Shown here one piece after another: positions 24,443 to 33,100 of a stretch of DNA of 64,000 nt (within the stretch, counting starts at the first letter, position 1; each line of letters opens with the position of its first letter). The notes beneath the pieces are model-generated. The model had not been told where the DNA came from. It ran no database searches and saw only the letters and a program-made list of their open reading frames with translations. The stretch comes from Streptomyces tagetis (GTDB lineage Bacteria; Actinomycetota; Actinomycetes; Streptomycetales; Streptomycetaceae): positions 1,116,001-1,180,000 of the forward strand of contig NZ_JAGPNL010000001.1 in NCBI RefSeq assembly GCF_018069565.1, written 5' to 3'. The position numbers and the translations under genes were made by a program.

Positions 24443-26764
24443 GTGAGAACGACACTTCTGCGCAGAGGTCTGGGCGCGGTGCTACCGCTGGCCCTCGCCC
24501 TCTCCCTCGGCGCCGGCCTGCCGGCGCAGCCGGCCGGCGCCGTCACCGGGGACGCCCCGGCACCCACGGCCGGGAGCGAGCGGCACGACGGTCCCCCGCC
24601 CGTCGCCGGCTCCGCCACCGCCGAGGGCGAGCACGTCGGCGCGGGCCGCCGGAAGGTGTCCCAGCTCCCGCCGCTGGCGGCGAGCAAGGACGCGCTGAAG
24701 GAGTCCTACGGCCGCCACGACGAACTGCCCGCCCGCCCCTCCGAGTCGGCCGGGTCCACCGCCCGGGGCACCGACGGCGGGAAGGCCGCGGCAGCCGCCT
24801 CGTGCGACGTCTCCGACTTCACCGGCCGCACCGGCAGCGCCCTGGTGCGGCAGATCAAGGCGTCCACGACCGACTGCGTCAACACCCTCTTCGGCCTGAC
24901 CGGCGGTGACGCCCGCCAGGCGTTCCGCGAAGAGCAGATGACCACCGTCGCCTACGCCCTGCGCGACGGCTCCGCGTCCTATCCCGGCAACGCCACCACC
25001 GGCATGCCGCAGCTCGTGCTCTACCTGCGCGCGGGCTACTACGTCCAGTACTACGACGCGGACGCCGTCGGCCCCTACGGCGCCTCCCTGCGGACCGCGA
25101 TCCGTTCGGGTCTGGACGCCTTCTTCGCCGGCGCCCACTCCCGGGACGTCAGCGACGCCAACGGCGAGACGCTGGCCGAGGCCGTCATCCTCATCGACAG
25201 CGCCGAGGAGAACGCCCGCTACCTGTACGTCGTCAAGCGGCTGCTGGCGGAGTACGACGCCTCCTGGAACTCCTCCTGGTGGATGCTGAACGCGGTCAAC
25301 AACGTGTACACCGTGACCTTCCGCGGCCACCAGGTGCCCGAGTTCGTGTCCGCCGTCCAGGCCGACCCCGGCCTGATCGACGCGCTGTACGGCTTCGCCA
25401 AGGGCCACCTCGGGCTGCTCGGCACCGACCAGTCCTACCTGACCTCCAACGCCGGACGCGAACTCGGCCGGTTCCTCCAGCACTCCGCGCTGCGCTCCAC
25501 GGTCCGCCCGCTCGCCACCGGCCTGCTCGACTCCAGCTCCCTCAAGGGCGTCACGGCCCCGCTCTGGGTCGGCGTGGCCGAGATGACCGACTACTACGAC
25601 AAGGCCAACTGCTCGGCCTACGGCACCTGTGACCTCCAGGGACAGCTCGCCCGGGAGGTGCTGCCGGTGACCCACTCGTGCGGCTCCGGCATCACCATCC
25701 GGGCCCAGCAGATGACCTCGGGCGACCTGGACTCCACCTGCGCCGGCCTGCGGAACCAGGACGCCTACTTCCACGGCATCGTCCGCGACAGCGGCCCGGT
25801 GGCCGACGACGACAACACCACCATCGAGGTCGTGGTGTTCGACTCCAGCACCGACTACCAGACCTACGCCGGGGCGATGTACGGCATCGACACCAACAAC
25901 GGCGGCATGTACCTGGAGGGCGACCCGGCCGCCGCCGGCAACCAGCCCCGCTTCATCGCCTACGAGGCCGAGTGGCTGCGGCCCGACTTCCGGATCTGGA
26001 ACCTCAACCACGAGTACACGCACTACCTCGACGGCCGCTTCGACATGTACGGCGACTTCGCCGCCAACATCACCACCCCCACCGTCTGGTGGATCGAGGG
26101 CTTCGCGGAGTACGTCTCCTACTCCTACCGCGGCGTCCCCTACACGGAGGCGATGACCGAGGCCGGGCGCCGCACCTACGCCCTGAGCACCCTCTTCGAC
26201 ACCACGTACAGCCACGACACCACCCGCGTCTACCGCTGGGGCTACCTCGCCACGCGGTACATGCTGGAGAACCACCGGTCCGACATGGACACCGTGCTCG
26301 GCCACTACCGGTCCGGGAACTGGGCCGCCGCCCGCACCCACCTCAAGAACACCATCGGCACCCGCTACGACGACGACTGGTACACCTGGCTCGCCGGCTG
26401 CGCGGCCGGCACCTGCGGCGAGGGCACCACCCTCACCGAGTGCACCGGCACCGACACCAGGGAACTGGGCCGGAACTGCCGGCGCGGCGGCCAGAAGGCC
26501 ACCACCGGGAACTACGCCTACCTCTACCTCCACGTCCCCGCCGGCACGGGCAAGCTGGAGATCACCACCTCCGGCGGCACCGGTGACGCCGACCTGTACT
26601 ACGGCCGCGACGGCTGGCCCGGCACCGGCAGCCACACGCAGCGCGCCACGGGGGCCGGCAACAGCCACACCCTCACCGTCGACGCCCCGCACGCGGGCGC
26701 GCACTACATCAGCCTCCACGCGGTGAGCGGCTTCGACGGGGTCACCGTGACCACCCGCTACTGA
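24443..26764 (+). CDS. Secreted M9-type collagenase
   Basis: Secreted zinc metalloprotease of 773 aa that cuts native collagen. An N-terminal signal peptide (RTTLLRRGLG, then a hydrophobic run ending PAQPAGA, about residues 1-35) is followed by a propeptide. Next come the M9N activator domain and a catalytic domain with HEYTH at 523-527 and the third ligand Glu in WWIEGFAEY (E552). A pre-peptidase C-terminal (PPC) domain occupies about residues 660-773, a collagen-binding or maturation module. GTG at 24443 has GGAGG 4 nt upstream. It converges on the hydroxyproline operon and shares an operator with it, so it likely feeds that pathway. Confidence 0.93.
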   Translation: MRTTLLRRGLGAVLPLALALSLGAGLPAQPAGAVTGDAPAPTAGSERHDGPPPVAGSATAEGEHVGAGRRKVSQLPPLAASKDALKESYGRHDELPARPSESAGSTARGTDGGKAAAAASCDVSDFTGRTGSALVRQIKASTTDCVNTLFGLTGGDARQAFREEQMTTVAYALRDGSASYPGNATTGMPQLVLYLRAGYYVQYYDADAVGPYGASLRTAIRSGLDAFFAGAHSRDVSDANGETLAEAVILIDSAEENARYLYVVKRLLAEYDASWNSSWWMLNAVNNVYTVTFRGHQVPEFVSAVQADPGLIDALYGFAKGHLGLLGTDQSYLTSNAGRELGRFLQHSALRSTVRPLATGLLDSSSLKGVTAPLWVGVAEMTDYYDKANCSAYGTCDLQGQLAREVLPVTHSCGSGITIRAQQMTSGDLDSTCAGLRNQDAYFHGIVRDSGPVADDDNTTIEVVVFDSSTDYQTYAGAMYGIDTNNGGMYLEGDPAAAGNQPRFIAYEAEWLRPDFRIWNLNHEYTHYLDGRFDMYGDFAANITTPTVWWIEGFAEYVSYSYRGVPYTEAMTEAGRRTYALSTLFDTTYSHDTTRVYRWGYLATRYMLENHRSDMDTVLGHYRSGNWAAARTHLKNTIGTRYDDDWYTWLAGCAAGTCGEGTTLTECTGTDTRELGRNCRRGGQKATTGNYAYLYLHVPAGTGKLEITTSGGTGDADLYYGRDGWPGTGSHTQRATGAGNSHTLTVDAPHAGAHYISLHAVSGFDGVTVTTRY

Positions 26765-26782
26765 CCCGCACACCGGAACGAC

Positions 26783-26845
26783 GGCACGGCCTCGGCCCGG
26801 GGCGGCGGCAGGAACACCACCGCCGCCCCGGGCCGGGGGCGTGCC
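26783..26845. terminator. Bidirectional terminator
   Basis: 16-bp perfect arms CGGCCCGGGGCGGCGG (26793-26808) and CCGCCGCCCCGGGCCG (26820-26835), extended by GGCAC/GTGCC, lie between the convergent collagenase gene and hydroxyproline operon. Confidence 0.8.
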
Positions 26846-26876
26846 GCACCGCGGACGGCACGGCACACGCGTCGGA

Positions 26877-27878
26877 TCAGAGGGTGAAGCCCGCCGGGTA
26901 GGGGTCCGACGGATCGAGCAGGTACTGCGCGGTGCCGGTGATCCAGGCCCGGCCGGTGACCGACGGCAGCACGGCCGGCCGGCCCCCGACCGTCGTCTCG
27001 CCCAGGACCCGCCCCACGAACCGGGACCCGATGAACGACTCGTTGACGAAGTCGCCGCCCACCGACAGCCGCCCGCGCGCGTGGAGTTGGGCCATCCGGG
27101 CGCTGGTGCCGGTGCCGCAGGGCGACCGGTCGAACCAGCCCGGGTGGATCGCCATGGCGTGCCGCGAGTGCTCCGCGGTCGATCCGGGGGCCTCCAGGTA
27201 GACGTGGTGGCACACGTCGATCTCGGGACGCTCCGGATGGGACACCGGGTTCTGCCGGTTGATCGCGTCCATGACGGCCAGCCCGGCGTCGAGCAGCCGC
27301 CGCTTCTCCGCCCGGTCGAAGGGGATGCCGAGGTCCTCGGTACGGACGAAGGCGTAGAAGTTGCCGCCGTAGGCGATGTCGTAGGGCACCGCGCCGTGCC
27401 CGGGGACGTCGACGACCTGGTCGAGGGCGTGGCAGTACGACGGCACGTTCTCCAGGGTGACCGACTCGGCGCGGCCGTCCCGCACCCGTACCCGGGCCGT
27501 GACCAGCCCCGCCGGGGTGTCGAGCCGGACCAGGGTCTCCGGCTCGACGGGCTCGACCATCCCGGTCTCGACCAGGACCGTCGCCACGCCGATGGTGCCG
27601 TGCCCACACATCGGCAGGCAGCCGGAGACCTCGATGAAGAGCACCCCGAAGTCGGCGTCCGGCCGGGTCGGCGGCTGGAGGACGGCCCCGGACATCGAGG
27701 CGTGGCCGCGCGGTTCGCACATGAGCAGGGTCCGCAGGTGGTCGCGTTCCGCGACGAACCGCCGCCGCCGCTCGGCCATGGTCGCCCCGGGCAGGACGCC
27801 CACGCCTGACGTGATCACCCGGGTCGGCATGCCCTCGGTGTGCGAGTCGACGGCCTGGAAGCACACGGTCGAGCGCAT
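26877..27878 (-). CDS. 4-hydroxyproline 2-epimerase (proline racemase family)
   Basis: Cofactor-free epimerase of 333 aa that turns trans-4-hydroxy-L-proline into cis-4-hydroxy-D-proline. The two catalytic cysteines are C91 in LPMCGHGTIG and C254 in SPCGTGTSA, so it is a racemase/epimerase and not the Thr-containing dehydratase branch. It opens with the family start VDSHTEGMPTRVI. It is last in the five-gene leftward operon, 2 bp after the DHDPS-family gene. Proline racemase activity is the alternative, but the operon context favours hydroxyproline. Confidence 0.92.
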   Translation of the reverse strand: MRSTVCFQAVDSHTEGMPTRVITSGVGVLPGATMAERRRRFVAERDHLRTLLMCEPRGHASMSGAVLQPPTRPDADFGVLFIEVSGCLPMCGHGTIGVATVLVETGMVEPVEPETLVRLDTPAGLVTARVRVRDGRAESVTLENVPSYCHALDQVVDVPGHGAVPYDIAYGGNFYAFVRTEDLGIPFDRAEKRRLLDAGLAVMDAINRQNPVSHPERPEIDVCHHVYLEAPGSTAEHSRHAMAIHPGWFDRSPCGTGTSARMAQLHARGRLSVGGDFVNESFIGSRFVGRVLGETTVGGRPAVLPSVTGRAWITGTAQYLLDPSDPYPAGFTL

Positions 27879-27880
27879 CC

Positions 27881-28777
27881 TCAGCTCACCCCGGCGTCGA
27901 CGAGGGCCTGGGTGGCGGCGCGTACGATCGCCTCCGTCTCCAGGCCGAGCGGGGTGCGCGGCGGGCGGCAGACGCCCCCGCGGCGGCCGGTCATCTCCTG
28001 GCCGATCTTGATGGCCTGGACGAACTCCGTCCTGCTGTCCCAGCGCAGCACCGGGTGCAGACGGCGGTAGAGCGGCAGCGCCGTCTCCAGGTCACCCCGG
28101 ACCGACGCCTCGTACAGCGCGAGGCAGTCCCGGGGGAAGACCTGCGCGTAGCCGGCGACCCAGCCCTTGGCGCCCGCGAGGCCGACCTCCAGCACCGTGT
28201 CGTCGGTGCCGATCATCAGGTCGAGGCCGGGGGCCAGTTCGGAGATCGCGTAGCAGCGCCGGACGTCGCCGGAGAACTCCTTGACCCCGACGACGAACCC
28301 CTCGGCGTACAGCTTCGCCAGCAGTTCGGGGCGCAGGTCGACCTTGGTGTCGATCGGGTTGTTGTACGCGGTGACGGGCAGGCCCGCCGAGGCCACCGCG
28401 GCGAAGTGCTCCAGGACGGCCCGGTCGTCGGCGCGGTACGCGTTGGGCGGCAGGCACATCACGGCCTGGCAGCCCGCGTCTCTGGCGAACAGGGCGTGCC
28501 GCCGGGCCTCGACGGCACCGTAGGCACCGACGCCCGGCATGACGGTGAACCCCTCCGGGGCGTGGGCGACGGCCGTCTCGACGACCCGGTCGCGCTCCTC
28601 GTCCGTCAGGGTCTGGTACTCGCCCAGCGAACCGTTGGGGGCGACGCCGTGCATGCCCTCGGCGGCGAGCCGGGCGACGCTCTCCCCGTAGGCGCCGAAG
28701 TCGACGGTGAGGTCGTCGTGGAACGGCAGGCTGGTGGCGACGATGACGCCGTGCCAGGGCTTGCGGGTCTCGCTCAT
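27881..28777 (-). CDS. DHDPS-family 1-pyrroline-4-hydroxy-2-carboxylate deaminase (predicted)
   Basis: Schiff-base TIM-barrel enzyme of 298 aa. The tyrosine is in VTAYNNP (Y138) and the lysine in VVGVKEFSGD (K166). In hydroxyproline clusters this branch deaminates and dehydrates the cyclic imino acid to 2-oxoglutarate semialdehyde, the role inferred here. ATG at 28777 has AAGGAG 5 nt upstream and overlaps the previous stop (ATGA); a GTG two codons earlier is rejected. Other DHDPS-like aldolase roles cannot be excluded from sequence alone. Confidence 0.85.
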   Translation of the reverse strand: MSETRKPWHGVIVATSLPFHDDLTVDFGAYGESVARLAAEGMHGVAPNGSLGEYQTLTDEERDRVVETAVAHAPEGFTVMPGVGAYGAVEARRHALFARDAGCQAVMCLPPNAYRADDRAVLEHFAAVASAGLPVTAYNNPIDTKVDLRPELLAKLYAEGFVVGVKEFSGDVRRCYAISELAPGLDLMIGTDDTVLEVGLAGAKGWVAGYAQVFPRDCLALYEASVRGDLETALPLYRRLHPVLRWDSRTEFVQAIKIGQEMTGRRGGVCRPPRTPLGLETEAIVRAATQALVDAGVS

Positions 28778-30240
28778 GAGCACTCCTTGTCGGTTCCACC
28801 GGTGTCCGTCGCCGCCGACGGACGGTCATCGAGATCGGCGAGCGCGCCGAGGGTCAGGGGCGTGGCGACCAGGCGTTCCGCGGGGGTGTAGGCGCCCTCA
28901 CCGGCCGCGAGGCAGTGCACGGCCGGGCCGCACATCCGCCCCTGGCACCAGCCCATGCCGGCCCGGGTGAGGTGTTTGACCTGGCGGTGGTCACGGGCGT
29001 CGTCGTCGGCGCGGGCGGCGCGGACCGTGCCCGCGCTCACCTCCTCGCAGCGGCACACGACGGTCTCGTCGGTCAGCCACGACGACCACGCGGGAGGGAC
29101 GGGGTGGGCGAGGGCCAGCGCACGGGCGAAGGCACGGCCACGGGCCACCGCTGCCCGCACCCCGGCCCGGCGCGCGGGCCCGAGGACGGAGGCGGCGCCG
29201 GAGTCGGCGAGCACCGACTCGGCCGCGAGCCGCCCCTCGGCCAGCGCGAGCGCCGCCCCGCCCACCCCGCACGTCTCGCCCGCGGCGTAGAGGCCGGGGA
29301 CGCTGGTGCGCCGGCCGTCGTCGACGGCGACGACCGCGTTGCCGTCCGCCGTCTCCGTGAGCCGGCAGCCGAAGGGCAGGAGCAGGTCCAGTTGGGGCAC
29401 GAACCCCCAGCCCACGCCGACGGCGTCGACCGCGGCCCGTCGCTCCGTCCCCGGGCGGGGGCTGCCGTCGGCGGCGAGCGCGGCGATACGGACCGACGTC
29501 ACCCGGTCGTCCCCCTCGGCGGCGACGATCGCCGTGCGCGGGCGGACCCGGACGCGGTGACGCGCGAGCGCGGCGGCGTACCCCGCCCCCTCGGCCCACT
29601 TGCCCGGATTGCGCAGCAGCGCCCCCGGGTGCCGCAGCCAGGCCCCGGGGTGGGCCGCCTCGCAGACCGCGACCACCTCGGCCCCGCGCGCCGCGAGGGC
29701 GGCGGCCACCGGCAGCAGGAACGGGCCCGTACCGCCGAGCGCCACGCGGCTCCCGGCCACGACCCCGCCGCCCTTGAGCAGCGCCTGGAGGCCGCCGACG
29801 GTGAGCACGCCCGGCAGGTCCCAGCCGGGGAAGGGCAGTTGACGGTCATAGGCCCCGGTCGCCACGAGCAGCCTCGGGGCGCGCAGCACCACGGTCCTCT
29901 CGCGCGGCGGTGTCCGCCGGTCGACCGCGTGGACCGCGAATCCGCCGTCCTCGTGGACCGCCGACCACACGTGGTGCGCGAGGCGCGCATCGAGCCGGCC
30001 CGCCTCCCGGCCCGCCGACAACGCACCGCACAGGGCGCGGTGTTCACGCAGCCGGTGGTGCAGGTCGTCGGTCGGGATCGCCGCACGCGCGTGCTCCGGC
30101 GGGTGGCGCCAGAACTGGCCGCCGACCGTGGTGCCGGAGTCCACCAGGGCGACGCGTAGCCCCCCGGCCAGGGCCGTGACCGCGGCGGCCATCCCGGCGG
30201 GACCCGCGCCCACGACGACGAGGTCCGCCGGCTCAGTCAT
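28774..30240 (-). CDS. D-hydroxyproline dehydrogenase, alpha subunit (FAD/NAD-type)
   Basis: FAD protein of 488 aa. The dinucleotide motif VVGAGPAGMAAA is at the N-terminus, a second one (ALGGTGPFLLPVA) near residue 165, and the FAD-contact ATG/GLYAAGE region near 310. A C-terminal BFD-like [2Fe-2S] domain is seen in VCRCEEVSAG, with GWCQGRMCGPAV following. It forms the electron-handling part of a three-part dehydrogenase with the adjacent ferredoxin-like and DAO-like subunits. Starts overlap the small subunit stop by 8 bp. Confidence 0.88.
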   Translation of the reverse strand: MTEPADLVVVGAGPAGMAAAVTALAGGLRVALVDSGTTVGGQFWRHPPEHARAAIPTDDLHHRLREHRALCGALSAGREAGRLDARLAHHVWSAVHEDGGFAVHAVDRRTPPRERTVVLRAPRLLVATGAYDRQLPFPGWDLPGVLTVGGLQALLKGGGVVAGSRVALGGTGPFLLPVAAALAARGAEVVAVCEAAHPGAWLRHPGALLRNPGKWAEGAGYAAALARHRVRVRPRTAIVAAEGDDRVTSVRIAALAADGSPRPGTERRAAVDAVGVGWGFVPQLDLLLPFGCRLTETADGNAVVAVDDGRRTSVPGLYAAGETCGVGGAALALAEGRLAAESVLADSGAASVLGPARRAGVRAAVARGRAFARALALAHPVPPAWSSWLTDETVVCRCEEVSAGTVRAARADDDARDHRQVKHLTRAGMGWCQGRMCGPAVHCLAAGEGAYTPAERLVATPLTLGALADLDDRPSAATDTGGTDKECS

Positions 30241-30487
30241 CGTCGCCCTCCCCGGTCGTGACGGCCATCCCCGCGCGCGCCGGCACCAGGCAGGCGCGCT
30301 GCCCGGGGACGCCGTCGACCGCCACGAGGCAGTCGAAGCAGACGCCGATCCCGCAGAAGACGCCGCGCGGACGGCGCCCGGTCCGGGTGGTGCGCCAGGC
30401 GACCCGGCCCGTGGCCACCAGGGCCGCGGCGACGGTCTGTCCCTCGACGAACCGCACCGGCTCGCCGTCGACGCTGAACTCGCTCAT
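30233..30487 (-). CDS. D-hydroxyproline dehydrogenase, gamma subunit ([2Fe-2S])
   Basis: Small iron-sulfur protein of 84 aa. The cluster cysteines are in FCGIGVCFDCLV (C45, C50, C53) and RACL (C66), the plant-ferredoxin-like spacing found in the small subunit of LhpF/HcnA-type dehydrogenases. It passes electrons between the two flavin subunits. It overlaps both neighbours (ATGA with the beta subunit and 8 bp with the alpha subunit), so synthesis is tightly coupled. Confidence 0.9.
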   Translation of the reverse strand: MSEFSVDGEPVRFVEGQTVAAALVATGRVAWRTTRTGRRPRGVFCGIGVCFDCLVAVDGVPGQRACLVPARAGMAVTTGEGDDD

Positions 30488-31650
30488 CCGGAGCCACCTC
30501 CCGAGCGGAGGAAACGGCCGGGGAGAAGGCCGGTGTGCGCGGCCGGATCGGCGCCGTGCCAGGGCCGGCCCAGCAGGTGGGCGGTGACGAGCGCGCCGGT
30601 CCCCGGGGCGAGGCCGATGCCGGCCCCCTCGTGACCGCACGCGTGGACGACCCCCGGCGCCCGTGGGTCGGGGCCGACGACCGGCAGGTGGTCCGGGCAG
30701 TACGGCCGGAAGCCGCGGTACGCGCGGAGCAGGTGCACGTCGCGCAGGAAGGGGAAGAGCCGGCACGCCCGCGCCGCCAGTTCGGCGACCACCGCGGTGC
30801 TCATCGTCGAGTCGAAGCCGACGCGTTCCCGGCTGGCGCCGATGAGGAGGGTGCCGCCGCGCGTGCCCTCCACGACGCAGGAGGTCTCCAGCCCGGCGTC
30901 GCGGGAGGCGACGGCGGCCACGTAGTCGGCGGAGTAGACCTTGTGCCGGACCATCGGCGGCAGCGGCTCGGTCACCAGGACGAAGCCCCTGCGCGGATGC
31001 ACCGCGACGGGGGCGCCGAGCCGGCGGCCCACCTCGCCGCCCCAGGTGCCGGCCGCGTTGACCACGGCGTCGGCGGGCAGGACCGCACCGGCCGAGGTGC
31101 GGACGCCGGTGACGCGGCCGGCCCCGCCGGTCACCGCGCCGGTGACCTCGCCCCGGTGGACGCGCGCGCCGCGCCGGACGGCGGCGCGCAGCAGCGCGAC
31201 CGCCGCCACCACCGGTTCCACCTGGGCGTCCTGCGGGTAGTGGACGCCGCCGGGGATGCCGGGGGCGAGGTGGGGTTCGAGGTCCCGCACCCGGTCGACC
31301 GGCTCGGCGCGGACCCCGGCCGCCTGCTGCCGCAGGGCGAACTCCCCGAGCGCCGCGAGACCTCGGGCGTCGCTCGCCACGACCAGTCCGCCCTTGGGCT
31401 CCAGCCCGAGCGAGGCCGCTCCCAGCTCCCGGCCGGCCTCGTCCCACAGGGTGCGGCTGAGCCGCGCCAGGACGAGTTCGGGGCCGGGTTCCTTGTCGGA
31501 GAGGAGGACGTTGCCCTCGCCGCGGCTCGTCGTTCCGGCCCCGGTGGGAGCGCGGTCGACGACCGTGACGTCCAGACCGGCCGACGCGGCGTGGAAGGCA
31601 CAGGCGGTGCCGACGATGCCCGCGCCCACGATGACGACCTTCAGGGCCAC
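30484..31650 (-). CDS. D-hydroxyproline dehydrogenase, beta subunit (DAO family)
   Basis: FAD-dependent D-amino-acid-oxidase-family protein of about 388 aa, the substrate-oxidising subunit. The FAD fold is VVIVGAGIVGTACAFHAA at the N-terminus and a C-terminal FAD motif reads ACGHEGAGIGLAPGTG. It oxidises cis-4-hydroxy-D-proline to pyrroline-4-hydroxy-2-carboxylate. It is the first gene of the operon. GTG at 31650 is chosen with GGGGAG close upstream; a TTG one codon earlier is the alternative. No signal peptide is present, so it acts in the cytoplasm or at the inner membrane face. Confidence 0.88.
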   Translation of the reverse strand: MALKVVIVGAGIVGTACAFHAASAGLDVTVVDRAPTGAGTTSRGEGNVLLSDKEPGPELVLARLSRTLWDEAGRELGAASLGLEPKGGLVVASDARGLAALGEFALRQQAAGVRAEPVDRVRDLEPHLAPGIPGGVHYPQDAQVEPVVAAVALLRAAVRRGARVHRGEVTGAVTGGAGRVTGVRTSAGAVLPADAVVNAAGTWGGEVGRRLGAPVAVHPRRGFVLVTEPLPPMVRHKVYSADYVAAVASRDAGLETSCVVEGTRGGTLLIGASRERVGFDSTMSTAVVAELAARACRLFPFLRDVHLLRAYRGFRPYCPDHLPVVGPDPRAPGVVHACGHEGAGIGLAPGTGALVTAHLLGRPWHGADPAAHTGLLPGRFLRSGGGSG

Positions 31651-31667
31651 CAACTCCCCCCTGCGCC

Positions 31668-31723
31668 CTGTGCAATGTCACATGACATGACTGAGGGTAT
31701 ACACGCGGTCGCCGACAGGACAA
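31668..31723 (-). promoter_or_regulatory. Hydroxyproline-operon promoter with shared operator, copy C
   Basis: On the minus strand -35 TTGTCC (31723-31718) and -10 TATACC (31701-31696) are 16 bp apart. TGTGACATTGCACAG (31682-31668) lies just downstream in the early transcript, next to ATGTCA-CA-TGACAT (31675-31688). A repressor here would block elongation or start. Confidence 0.7.
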
Positions 31724-31800
31724 CGCCTGCCGCACGGTGACCTTGAGCGGCGTGCGCGAGGGGGCGAGCCGGTGTCCGCGGTCCCGGCCGGGGGAGCGGC

Positions 31801-31837
31801 GGCCTGCCGTACGGTGGCGGTCGCCGTACGGCAGGCC
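31801..31837 (-). terminator. Hairpin terminator
   Basis: 14-bp perfect arms GGCCTGCCGTACGG and CCGTACGGCAGGCC with a 9-nt loop, 6 nt after the surface-protein stop. It ends the leftward surface-protein transcript and insulates the hydroxyproline promoter. Confidence 0.8.
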
Positions 31838-31843
31838 CCCGGA

Positions 31844-33100
31844 TCAGCTCCGGTTGGCGCGGCGCCGGGCCGCCAGGACGAGGCCGGTGCCGCCGGCGAG
31901 CACCGCGGCGGCGCCGATGGCCAGCGGCACCATGCCGTCGCTGCCGGTCGAGGCCAGGTCGCCGCCCGCGACGGGGGTCGAACTCGCCTCAGGCGCCGGG
32001 GAGTCCGGCGCGGCGGAGTGCGAGGGGGTGCCGGCGGAGGGGGCCGCGGCGGGCGTGGTCTCGGCGGGGGTGCTCGGGGGCGTGTCCGCCGCCGGAGGCG
32101 TCGTGCCGGGGGCGCCGCTCGGCACCTTGGGGGCGGGCGGGGTCACACCGGTCTCGGGGAGGCAGCCGCTGAAGGGGAAGTGGTGCGTCTCCGCGCCGCC
32201 CGATCCGTGCAGCGAGGCGACCCAGACCGAGCCGTTGACCGGCGCGGCGGTGCCCAGCTCCAGGTGGGCCCGGGGCGCGAGGACGCTGCCCGGCCAGGCC
32301 GCCTTGCTGCTCTTGGTGACGGTGCGGGCCTCGGGGAAGTTCCACAGCAGCCGGGCGCGCACAGCCCCGTCGGCGGCGCTCTGGAGCTTGTCGTCCAGGA
32401 CGTAGGAGCCGCCGCCGGAGAGGAGGAAGCCGGTGGTGCCGGCCTTCGCCATGTCGTAGTCGGTGCCGCTGACGTTGACGACGGTGGTCGCTCCGGCGGG
32501 CACCTTCAGGTAGATCTCCTTCGCCGCCTCCAGTCGGCCCGCCGTCACGGAGAAGACGTTGCGCGTGGTGTCGCTGCCCGTGAGGGTGAGCTTGGACCCC
32601 TCCGTGGTGACCGTGGTGCCCTCGGTGGCCGGCTCCTCGGCGAGGGCCGCGGAGTAGGCCCGGAGCTTGGCGAACTCGCCGTCGAAGTCGATCAGGTCGG
32701 CCTTCTTCCGGAAGGTGCCGGCGTGCAGCTCGACGGCCCGGCCCTTGACCTCGCCGCCGACCACGGCGTCGCCCTTCATCACCGCGGTGACGGCGCTGCC
32801 GCTGACCAGGTCGCCCCGGACCACCAGTGCCGCCCGGCCGGGCAGGGCGGCGACCTCGCTCTCGGTGAGTTCGTTGCCGACGCTGAAACCGCGGCCGAAG
32901 TCGGCGTTGCCCCCGACGGCGACCGCGCCCTCCGCGTCGGGTGCGTGGACGTCGTCGCCGAGGACGAACTCGCCGTACCCGCCGGCGACGCCGAAGACGT
33001 CGGTGCAGACGGCCGGTGCGGTGGGGGTCGCGTGGGCGACGGGGGCCGCGAGGCCGAGGACGAGGGACCCGCCGAGCACGGCGGCAGCGGACATGCGCAT
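31844..33100 (-). CDS. LAXTG-anchored surface protein, choice-of-anchor A family
   Basis: Secreted cell-wall protein of 418 aa. A signal peptide (MRMSAAAVLGGSLVLGLAAP) precedes a choice-of-anchor A domain, with GEFVLGDDVHAPDAEGAVAVGGN near its start and WPGSVLAPRAHLELG near its end. A long Pro/Thr/Ala-rich stalk and the sorting signal LASTG, a hydrophobic helix and RRRANRS follow. LAXTG is the Streptomyces sortase E signal, so it is probably linked to peptidoglycan of aerial hyphae. A DasR-like site overlaps the -35 of its promoter. The function of the exposed domain is unknown. Confidence 0.88.
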   Translation of the reverse strand: MRMSAAAVLGGSLVLGLAAPVAHATPTAPAVCTDVFGVAGGYGEFVLGDDVHAPDAEGAVAVGGNADFGRGFSVGNELTESEVAALPGRAALVVRGDLVSGSAVTAVMKGDAVVGGEVKGRAVELHAGTFRKKADLIDFDGEFAKLRAYSAALAEEPATEGTTVTTEGSKLTLTGSDTTRNVFSVTAGRLEAAKEIYLKVPAGATTVVNVSGTDYDMAKAGTTGFLLSGGGSYVLDDKLQSAADGAVRARLLWNFPEARTVTKSSKAAWPGSVLAPRAHLELGTAAPVNGSVWVASLHGSGGAETHHFPFSGCLPETGVTPPAPKVPSGAPGTTPPAADTPPSTPAETTPAAAPSAGTPSHSAAPDSPAPEASSTPVAGGDLASTGSDGMVPLAIGAAAVLAGGTGLVLAARRRANRS

